From positions 62,001 through 126,000 of the forward strand of contig JBAXWB010000005.1 in NCBI GenBank assembly GCA_037128595.1: 64,000 nt of DNA, given 5' to 3'. The notes beneath the pieces are model-generated. The model worked only from the letters and a program-made list of their open reading frames with translations. It ran no database searches and was not told the origin of the DNA. Below are positions 24,708 through 33,400 of this stretch, in pieces (within the stretch, counting starts at the first letter, position 1; every line of letters begins with the position of its first letter). The translations under genes were made by a program, and so were the position numbers. This DNA comes from a bacterium. GTDB taxonomy: Bacteria > Verrucomicrobiota > Kiritimatiellia > CAIKKV01 > CAITUY01.

Positions 24708-27700
24708 ATGAAAACAGCACAGCTAGTAACCGCGCTTGAAAATGTTCCCGCCGAGTTCCGCCCGGTGAGTTTCTGGTTCATGAATCATTTTCTGCAGCCG
24801 GACGAACTCAGGCGCCAGATCCGGGAAATGGCGGATAAAGGGTACGGAGGTTTCATGTTCCATGGCCGTGACGGCCTGCGCTCCCGCTATCTCGAACAGG
24901 AGTGGGAAGACGCGCTACGCGTGGCAATTGATGAAGCAAAAAAGCAGGGATTGGACACCTGGCTCTACGATGAGAATCATTATCCCAGCGGTATTGCTGG
25001 CGGCAAAATCCTGGAGCAGTTTCCCGGTCGCTCGATGCGGTCACTGGTGGTGTCGGTCGAAGAGCGTGTCGCCCCCGGCGCCACGGTCAGGCTGGAGCTG
25101 GCGCAGGCTCCGCGTTACACATTTGCCGTTCCCGCCACGCCATCATCACCGCCCGCTGAGCCGATCAACCTGCTGCCGCAACTCACAGGCCAGCACCTGG
25201 AATGGCGAAACCCGTTTGCGGGCGATGCTGTGGTGCTCGTGCTTGTCGAGCATCTCTATCAACCTGGCCCGGGTATTTTATTTGAGAGCTACCCCGATTA
25301 TCTTGATCCCGAAGTGGCTGGCGCCTTTATCCGGCAAACGCATGGCTGGTACCGCGAACGGTTTGGTGCGGATCTGGGCGGGCAGGTACGCGGCATTTTC
25401 ACCGACAACGCCTGCGCCCATTTTGGGCATATCCGACGTGCCATTCCCTGGAGCCGCGAATTCGATCAGCGCTTTCTCACTGCAGAAGGCACGCGGATCG
25501 AGCCGTTGCTTCCCTGGCTGTTCCTGTCCGGGCCCGCCGCACGGGCCAGCCGCCTGCGTTTCTGGCGCTTCCTCGGTGATGAGTTCATCCGAACATTTGT
25601 TGGGGCCATCCGCACCGTGTGCGATGAGGCCCATATCTTCAGTACCGGCCATTACTGCCTTGAGGATGGAATGGGCGAGCATGTCCGCCAGATTGGCGAT
25701 TACTTCGCGGTGATGAAGAACCAGTCGCTGAACGCCGTCGATCAACTTGGGCCGAGAACCAAAGGGGGCTCGCTGTTCGATTACCCGCGCGGCATCGCGG
25801 GGGCGGAGAGCCTCACCGCCTGTATCCGGAACACGGCTTCGGCGGCGCTCTTTTATGACTCACCCAGGGTCATGTGCGAAAGTTTTGGCCTCGCGTCCGG
25901 CTGGCGGCTGGACCTGGGGGAGGTCCGTCGTATTGTCGGCCTCCTGTCCGCGCTCGGCGCCGATCTGTTTGTGACCCATGGCTTGTACTACTCCATTGCC
26001 GGCCATCGTAAATGGGAGTGTACGCCGGATCATTTGCACAACCCGATGTGGGACTACAGCCGGACGTGGACCGACTGGGCCAGCCGCCTCTCTTTCCTCA
26101 CCGCCGGATGGGAGAGTGTGGCTGAAGTTTCGGTGCTACACCCGACGACGACCCTCCAAGCCTACCTCGAGCTGGGCGCGCCGAAAACGGCTGCCGGAGC
26201 CACCGATCTTGGAGCGGTGGTCGATCGGGTCGAAGCCACCTTCCGCGATCTCGTGAACGAACTGCTGTACAGGCAGGTGGTATATGAAATCCTGCCTGAG
26301 GACGTGCTTCAGCAGGCAACCGTCGCGGACGGCACGCTTCTGGTGCCGACCCGCAAGGGCAGGTCGACCTGCACAGTTCGTTGCGTAATCCTCCCGGCCA
26401 TCCGCGTCCTTGAACGACGCACTTATGAAACCCTGCGGCAGTTTGCACAGGACGGGGGGTCGGTGCTCTGCTTGTACGAACGACCCGATGCCGTCTATGA
26501 CCCGTCCACCGGGGCACTCACTGATCTGGCCGACACCGACCTTCCGTTTGAGCTTCTCGTGCCGGCGGACGAGGTTGTGCCTGCGCCGCCGGAACTCTGG
26601 CAGCGTCTCGATGTCCGACTGCGTGCGCTGGTGCCGCAACCACTTGAGGTCCGCAATTCACATCGCCAGGTGATCTCGCGCGTTTGGGAGAAATGGGGCA
26701 GGCGCTTCTATCTTTTGCACAACAGCTCCGATAAGCCTCAGCGAAACCTTGGTGTCACGATTCGTGATCCGCGGCCACTGCTCCGTCTTGATCTGGAGCC
26801 AACGTTCCCGGCCACCACTGCGGTCACGGCGGACCATGGCCGTTTTCGGCTTGATCTCGAAGCGGCTGAGACCGTCGTGTTTGTTGCAGATTCCGCTACT
26901 GACATCTCCCTGTATCCAGTGGGTCCAGCGGCAGGTGCCTCCACACCGGAGCAGACCCTCGCCCTTAGTGGCCCCTGGGCCTTTACCACCAATAAACCCA
27001 ATATCCTGCCACTTCGTAACGGGGGCATCCAGTATGTCGAATGCAATGAGCGCCACGCGTTCACCTTCGACGCTTGCGCACTCAGCGGTCCGGTATGGCT
27101 TCTGGTGGATCATGAGATGACACGGGCGGAGTTGAATTGCCAGCGCTATTCCGACCAGCTTAAAGTCTGGGTCAACGAACAACTGGCCGGACCGTTCCAG
27201 CCTGGCACCATCCTCGACCACTGGATTTTTGAAGCCGATATTGCAGCGCTGCTGCAGACTGGGATGAACCGCGTGGTGTTTGAGACGGGTGGCATGTTTC
27301 TTGAAAACGACTACCGTCTATGGAATCCGTACCTGGCCGGGGCATTTACGGTGAGTCCCAAACGCGCCAGGCCGAGCCTGAGGTCGCCCGTCGGCCAGCT
27401 AGACACAGGCGACTGGACCCGCCAGGGCTTTCCCTGTTTTGCGGGTGAAGGCCTCTACCGTAAGACACTCCGCTTGCCGGATTGGGGCGAGGCACGGACG
27501 TCTGTTCTTGATCTCGGCCGGCTTGCCAATTCCGCCGCTGTTGCAATCAACGGTCTATCACTCAGGGTGCGGGTCAATCCGCCCTGGCGCTTCACCCTTC
27601 CGGCGATGGCTGGCGGAACCGAGGTTCAGATCGAGGTGCGGGTGATCAACACCCCCGAGAATGTGTTCGGCCCCAAGCCGCTTCCGTCCGGTTTGTTCGG

Positions 27701-27722
27701 TCCGGTTCGGCTCTGTTGGTAG
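24708..27722 (+). CDS. Large GH106-like glycoside hydrolase
   Basis: 1004 aa, no signal peptide. The N-terminal TIM-barrel region begins FRPVSFWFMNHFLQPDELRRQI and has YDENHYPSGIAGG at residues 87-99. That pattern resembles the DE-x-W-PSG stretch of GH106 alpha-L-rhamnosidases and relatives. A middle region around residues 500-720 has an alpha/beta character (VLCLYERPDAVYDPSTG). The last ~200 residues form a GH2-type jelly-roll (YRKTLRLPDWGEARTSVLDLGRLANSAAVAING). Ribosome site GAGGAG. Together with GH78 this points to a rhamnose-rich or related substrate. The family is called by resemblance; the exact GH family is uncertain. Confidence 0.65.
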   Translation: MKTAQLVTALENVPAEFRPVSFWFMNHFLQPDELRRQIREMADKGYGGFMFHGRDGLRSRYLEQEWEDALRVAIDEAKKQGLDTWLYDENHYPSGIAGGKILEQFPGRSMRSLVVSVEERVAPGATVRLELAQAPRYTFAVPATPSSPPAEPINLLPQLTGQHLEWRNPFAGDAVVLVLVEHLYQPGPGILFESYPDYLDPEVAGAFIRQTHGWYRERFGADLGGQVRGIFTDNACAHFGHIRRAIPWSREFDQRFLTAEGTRIEPLLPWLFLSGPAARASRLRFWRFLGDEFIRTFVGAIRTVCDEAHIFSTGHYCLEDGMGEHVRQIGDYFAVMKNQSLNAVDQLGPRTKGGSLFDYPRGIAGAESLTACIRNTASAALFYDSPRVMCESFGLASGWRLDLGEVRRIVGLLSALGADLFVTHGLYYSIAGHRKWECTPDHLHNPMWDYSRTWTDWASRLSFLTAGWESVAEVSVLHPTTTLQAYLELGAPKTAAGATDLGAVVDRVEATFRDLVNELLYRQVVYEILPEDVLQQATVADGTLLVPTRKGRSTCTVRCVILPAIRVLERRTYETLRQFAQDGGSVLCLYERPDAVYDPSTGALTDLADTDLPFELLVPADEVVPAPPELWQRLDVRLRALVPQPLEVRNSHRQVISRVWEKWGRRFYLLHNSSDKPQRNLGVTIRDPRPLLRLDLEPTFPATTAVTADHGRFRLDLEAAETVVFVADSATDISLYPVGPAAGASTPEQTLALSGPWAFTTNKPNILPLRNGGIQYVECNERHAFTFDACALSGPVWLLVDHEMTRAELNCQRYSDQLKVWVNEQLAGPFQPGTILDHWIFEADIAALLQTGMNRVVFETGGMFLENDYRLWNPYLAGAFTVSPKRARPSLRSPVGQLDTGDWTRQGFPCFAGEGLYRKTLRLPDWGEARTSVLDLGRLANSAAVAINGLSLRVRVNPPWRFTLPAMAGGTEVQIEVRVINTPENVFGPKPLPSGLFGPVRLCW

Positions 27723-27790
27723 TTATTTGGTGCGACAACACAAGGATACCGAGATGGCCATAAAACGCTTATAATTGGCTTATTATTGAA

Positions 27791-27851
27791 TTGACTATGA
27801 TTGAGTAAAACGACTAATCTACTGATAGATAAACATTGATAGATGTATCTA
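27791..27851 (+). promoter_or_regulatory. Promoter with two palindromic operators (TCTAC type, copy 2)
   Basis: TTGACT (27791-27796), an 18-bp spacer and TAATCT (27815-27820) form a promoter for the first beta-helix gene. The palindrome TCTACTGATAGATA (27818-27831) overlaps the end of the -10. A second palindrome, TAGATGTATCTA (27840-27851), is centred 22 bp further on, about two helical turns. The octamer TGATAGAT occurs in both, 14 bp apart. The rest of the 227-bp gap (27723-27949) is AT-rich leader; a GGGGAGGG ribosome site precedes the ATG. Confidence 0.6.
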
Positions 27852-27949
27852 GCGAAAGTCTGATGCATGGACAAATGAGTGAGGGTTCCTGAATTAGATT
27901 ATTTTCATTTTTTTCATGAAGCGGTTTATAATTAGGGGAGGGCGGAAAA

Positions 27950-30436
27950 ATGAATAGATGGCTCGTTACGTTCATTTCTGTTGCGATGTTTTCTTGTGGG
28001 GTTGCTCTGGCGACTACGCGGTACGTCGTGCCTCCGGGCGGGGGGCATGTCCCCCTCTCTCCTTATACCAGTTGGGCTGATGCTGCGACCAATCTTCATG
28101 CCGTGATGGCGGTCGCGGTCGGGGGCGATACGGTGCTGGTGACCAATGGCGTTTACATGCTGACCAATCAGATCATCATTGCGACCAATATCATACTCCG
28201 GAGCGAAAACAACGGGACGAATGATCCGTTGGGTACGATTATCAATGCTGATAATTACGCGGGAAAACCGGTTACCAACCGCTGTTTCACGCTGAGTTTC
28301 TCCAATGCCGTGGTGGAAGGTTTTACCATTACCAATGGATATGTGCTAGGGGATGGCGGGGGTGTCTATATCTCTGCCGGAACGTTGCGCAATTGCCTGG
28401 TAACGGGGAACATGCTTACCAATGGCAGTGGTGGCGGGGTGTACGCCACCGGCTCAAAAAGTGTGGTCACGAATTGTGATGTGATTGCCAACACGGTGTT
28501 TTCTACCGCCCTTGGTCAAGGCGGCGGCGGCTTGCTGTTGCAAAGCGGGGCACAAGTTTGGAATAGCCGTATCATGTATAATCAATCCCCCCTGGGAAAT
28601 TCCTGTGGTGGTGGAATTCACTCATACGGCGGAGCGGTGTTCAACAGTTCCATCATCAGCAACACGGCGCTGGCTGGATATGGTAGCGGCGGAGTGTGGG
28701 TGCAGACACCTGCGACCACGCTTCGTAACTGTTTAATTATGGGAAATGGCAAGGGCGCTGGAAGCAGCGCTGCGGGAGTGGGTTCACATGGGGGGAGCGC
28801 GACTATTGAAAACTGTACGATTGTTGGGAATTACGGCGATGGCATTGGGGCTAACAATGCCAGCACGTATAATGTAACCAATACGATTTCTTTCTATAAT
28901 ACTCTTGAAGCGATGCGACCATCATCGGGGGCGGCTGGCAGCACCAACACGCTCAAGGCTGTCAATTGCTGTATGACGAGCACGAATTATGTGGCCGGCG
29001 GTTCAGGGAACATCATCGGAGCTCCGGCCTTCATGCAGCATGCCAGTGGTGATTACAGACTGGCTCCCTGGTCGCGCGGCGTTGACGCGGGCCTTACGTT
29101 GTCCTGGATGAGTACGGCGATCGATTTGGCGGGTAACCCGCGGATCAGTTCCAACACCCTGCCGGATATGGGGGCTTACGAGACGGCGGGCGGACCGGTG
29201 GCCATCCATTATGTGGCGCAGAACGGACAGACACCGGTAAGTCCCTACACCAATGGTTGGGCGGGGGCGGCCAGCAACATTCAGGATGCGGTCAGCGTGA
29301 TGAGCGATGGCGCCACAGTATGGGTCACGAATGGGGTCTATATTCTCACCAATCAAATTACCGTAAATTACGCCACACTCAGGAGCTATAACAATAACGG
29401 CGTGGACCGGGGGACTGTCATTAATGGTAATTATCCGAACACCACCAACCGGTGTTTCTTCATTAATCACGCCGATGCGTTAGTGGAAGGATTTACCATC
29501 ACGAACGGGTGTGCGCCGTCGAATGACTGTTTCGGCGGCGGGGTGTATATGACCAATGGCATTTTACGCAATTGCCTGGTGACGGGGAACCGGGCGACGA
29601 ACAATCCGGTGTCGGGGGGGAGCCGGGGGGGCGGTGTTTATGCCGTTGGGAGCAGTCTGATCACGAACTGTGACATCACCGCCAATACGATCGGGAATGC
29701 AGGGTTCGGCGGGGGTGTCTATCTGACGACTCCGGCGCAGTTCTGGAATAGCCGGATCCTGCACAATGGAACGGCTACAACCAACGACCTCTCAGGTGGT
29801 AGCCTCGGAGGGGGTGCCTACATTTACGGGACCGGCGCGTTGATTTGTAACAGTATCATCGCTAGTAATGCGATTTCCCCTAAGGCCAATTCTGTAAACG
29901 GCGGTGGGGTGTATATGAACGATGGCGGCACGCTACGCAACTGTCTGATTACAGGGAATAGTGCTTTTGCAGGAGCGGGGGTGGCTGTTGTTGGCAATCC
30001 AACTATCAGTGACGTGGAAAGCTGCACGATTGCGGGGAACTTCGCTGGATATCATGGCGGCCTCGCGACCCCGAGTGGCATCATATTGGTAGCGCGGGTA
30101 AAAAATGTGATCTGTTACTCCAATCAACCTGACAACCTGTACTTTTCAAATATCACGAACGCGCTGTTCACCAACAGTTGCGTGGTCAGTTCCTATACTC
30201 TGCTCGGTTCGGGAAATATTTCCAATAATCCTCTGTTTGAGAACCCAACGGGGTCGAATTACCGGTTGACCAAGGCGTCGCCCTGTGTCAATGCGGGCTT
30301 CTACCAGGCGTGGATGACCGGGGCAGTGGATTTGGATGGCAAACTGCGCATCTCTCCCAAAATTGGCGGGACGGTGGACATGGGGGCCTACGAGTATGAG
30401 TTTCAAGCGTTAGGATCCTTGATATTAGTTCAGTGA
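27950..30436 (+). CDS. Secreted two-module beta-helix protein (choice-of-anchor Q type)
   Basis: 828 aa with signal peptide (NRWLVTFISVAMFSCGVALAT). Two ~400-residue modules follow. Each opens with a (Y)VVPPGG/YVAQNGQTPVSPYT stretch and runs through short Gly/Asn-rich rungs (LRNCLVTGN, GGGVYATGS, NCDVIANT) of a right-handed parallel beta-helix. Each ends with GDYRLAPWSRGVDAGLTLSW...LPDMGAYE, the choice-of-anchor Q signature. Beta-helix folds are common among polysaccharide lyases and surface adhesins. No catalytic residues can be assigned. Codons 515-680 (29492-29989) are identical in DNA to part of the next gene. A glycan-binding or lyase role is inferred. Confidence 0.75.
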   Translation: MNRWLVTFISVAMFSCGVALATTRYVVPPGGGHVPLSPYTSWADAATNLHAVMAVAVGGDTVLVTNGVYMLTNQIIIATNIILRSENNGTNDPLGTIINADNYAGKPVTNRCFTLSFSNAVVEGFTITNGYVLGDGGGVYISAGTLRNCLVTGNMLTNGSGGGVYATGSKSVVTNCDVIANTVFSTALGQGGGGLLLQSGAQVWNSRIMYNQSPLGNSCGGGIHSYGGAVFNSSIISNTALAGYGSGGVWVQTPATTLRNCLIMGNGKGAGSSAAGVGSHGGSATIENCTIVGNYGDGIGANNASTYNVTNTISFYNTLEAMRPSSGAAGSTNTLKAVNCCMTSTNYVAGGSGNIIGAPAFMQHASGDYRLAPWSRGVDAGLTLSWMSTAIDLAGNPRISSNTLPDMGAYETAGGPVAIHYVAQNGQTPVSPYTNGWAGAASNIQDAVSVMSDGATVWVTNGVYILTNQITVNYATLRSYNNNGVDRGTVINGNYPNTTNRCFFINHADALVEGFTITNGCAPSNDCFGGGVYMTNGILRNCLVTGNRATNNPVSGGSRGGGVYAVGSSLITNCDITANTIGNAGFGGGVYLTTPAQFWNSRILHNGTATTNDLSGGSLGGGAYIYGTGALICNSIIASNAISPKANSVNGGGVYMNDGGTLRNCLITGNSAFAGAGVAVVGNPTISDVESCTIAGNFAGYHGGLATPSGIILVARVKNVICYSNQPDNLYFSNITNALFTNSCVVSSYTLLGSGNISNNPLFENPTGSNYRLTKASPCVNAGFYQAWMTGAVDLDGKLRISPKIGGTVDMGAYEYEFQALGSLILVQ
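29492..29989 (+). repeat. 498-bp perfect repeat, copy 1 (beta-helix module)
   Basis: Read side by side, these 498 bases are identical to 34453-34950, including all third codon positions, with a constant offset of 4961. The flanks diverge at once on both sides. The copies lie in frame in the second module of one beta-helix gene and the fourth module of the next. Recent gene conversion or duplication explains this better than selection. Confidence 0.9.
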
Positions 30437-30471
30437 TGGGTTTGAAAGTCGTTCGAGAAAAGGGGGCGGGA

Positions 30472-33400
30472 ATGAAGACAAAACTAGCTGCGTGCGGATT
30501 TCTCATGATATTGTGCGTGGGCGCCATGGCGGCCACCACGAGGTACGTCGTACCTCCGGGTAGCGGAAATACCCCGACCTCGCCCTATACCAGTTGGGCC
30601 ACGGCCGCGACCAATCTTCATGCGGTGATGGCCGTCACCGTCGGCGGTGATACGGTGCTGTTGACCAACGGTGTCTACATGCTGACCAATCAGATCATCA
30701 TCGCGACCAATATCACGATCAGGAGTGATAACAATGGCGTTATTGACCGAGCCGGCACCATTGTCAATGGGGGGTATCCGAATAACTCCAACCGATGTTT
30801 CACGCTGAGTTTCTCCAATGCCGTGGTGGAGGGATTGACGATCACCAATGGCTATGTTGTTGGAAGCGGAGGCGGCGTTTACATTACAGCTGGTACTTTG
30901 CGGAATTGTCTGGTGACGGGCAATACGGTAACCAATGGCAGCGGTGGCGGGGTATATGCGGCCGGAGCAACTAGCCTGATCACGAACTGCGATGTCATCG
31001 CCAACCTCGTTCTTAATGGCAGCGGCCAGACGGTGGGTGGTGGTGGCGTCAAACTGACTGCGGCGGCGTCATTGCGGAATAGTCGTATCATGTACAATAA
31101 TTCTCCTATCTATTGGTCGGCTGGCGGGGGGGTTCACTGTGATGGGGCGTCGTGGGTGGTTAACTGCAGCGTGATCAGCAACAAAGTGGGTACAGATTAT
31201 AATACCAGCAGTAGCAGCACTTCATGCACAGGCTGGCCGTTCGCCGGGTCGGGGTATGCCTATGGGGGTGGCGGAGTATGGGCCGCGGGTGCGAATGCCG
31301 TAACACTGCGTAATTGTCTGATCATAGGAAACGGCAGGGGAGCTGCATGCACCGCTGCAGGAGTGGGGTCCCATGGGGGGGGGGCGACTATTGAAAATTG
31401 TACGATTGTTGCGAATTTCGGTGATGGCATTGGGGCCGGTAGCGCCAGCACATATAACGTTACCAATACAATTTCTTTCTATAATACCGGTGAAGCCATG
31501 AGGCCCTCCTCGAGTGCGGCTGGTGTCAACCCTCTAATTACCGTCAATTGCTGTATGACGAGCACCAATTATGTGACTGGCGGTTCGGGCAACATCATCG
31601 GGACTCCGGCCTTCATGCAGCGTGCCAACGGCGATTACAGACTGGCGCCCTGGTCACGCGGTGTTGACGCTGGACTGACGTTGTCCTGGATGAGTACGGC
31701 GACTGACTTGGCGGATAATCCGCGGATTAGTGCAAACTCCCTGCCCGACATGGGTGCCTACGAGACGACATTCAATAGCCTCCCGGCCACTTATTACGTG
31801 GCTCATAACGGACAGACGCCGGTAAGTCCTTACACCAATGGCTGGGCGGCGGCAGCCAGCAATATCACGGATGTTCTGAACGTGATGAGTGATGGGGGAA
31901 CGGTTCTGGTCACAAACGGTGTGTACACTCTGACCAATCATATCACCGTCGGCTACATGACGCTCAGGAGTTATAATAACAATGGCGTGGATCGGGGAAC
32001 CATTATCAATGGAAACTACCCGAACACCACCAACCGGTGCTTAACGCTGAATCATGCCGATGCGGTGGTGGATGGGTTCACCATTACCAATGGATTTGTA
32101 AACGGCACTAATGGAGGAGGGGTCCTGATGACGGCGGGTACCTTGCGGAACTGCCTGGTGACGGGGAATACGGTCACCAACAGCACTGGCGGTGGCGGCG
32201 GCGTGTATGCGACCGGGTCAGGCAGCGTGGTCACGAACTGCGACGTCATCGCCAATACGGCTCTATGCACACCCCTTTCTTCTGGTGGTGGCGGTGTGAT
32301 GCTGCAAAGCGGGGCACAAGTTTGGAACAGCCGGATCATGTATAATCAATCTCCCCTGTTGAGTTCCGGTGGAGGCGGGATTCAATCATCCGGAGGATCG
32401 GTGTTCAACAGTTCCATCATCAGCAATACGGCGCTTGCTGGATATGGCAGCGGCGGGGTCTGGGTGTACGGCGCGGGGACCATGCTCCGCAACTGTTTGA
32501 TTATGGGAAATGGCAAGGGAGGTCAGTGCAACGCTGCGGGGGTGGGTTCGCATGGGGGGAGTGCGGTCATTGAAAGCTGCACGATTGTCACGAATTTCGG
32601 CGATGGAATCGGAGCCAATAACCCCAGCACCTATAACGTTACCAATACGATTTCTTTCTATAACACCGGTGAAGCGATGCGACCATCCTCACAGGCAGTT
32701 GCAAGCAATATCCCGCTCATTACCGTCAATTGCTGTATGACGAGCACCAATTACGTGACGGGTGGGTCGAGTAATATCATTACAACGCCCCTGTTTGTGA
32801 ATCGGGCTGGGGGAAACTACCGGCTGCTGCCCGGGTCTCCGGGGGTCGATGCCGGGGTAACGCAAGCGTGGATGAGTGTCGCCACCGATCTGGATGGGCA
32901 GCCCCGAATCAGTGTGAATGGCCTGGTGGACATGGGCGCTTATGAAACATCGCTGGTGGTTTCCACGTTCGCGAACGTGTATGTGGCGAAAAATGGGCAG
33001 ACCCCTGCGTGGCCCTATACGAATTGGGTGACGGCGGCCACGAACATTCCGGATGCCCTGAGCGTGTTGGCTGAGGGGGGAACCGTGCTGGTCAGTAATG
33101 GCGTCTATACCCTGACGGCGCCAATTGTGGTGGGTAATTTTAACGTGAGGAGTTTTAACAACAACGGGGTAGATCGGGGTACGGTTATTAATGGCAATTA
33201 TCCGAATACCACCAACCGGTGTTTCACCCTGAATCATGTTAATGCCCTGGTTGAGGGATTCACCATCACCAATGGGTGTGCGCCGTCAAATGACTGCTTT
33301 GGCGGCGGGGTGTATATGACCAATGGGATTTTGCGCAATTGCCTGGTGACGGGGAACTTGGCCACGAATAATCCGTTGGCAGGGGGCAGTGAGGGGGGCG

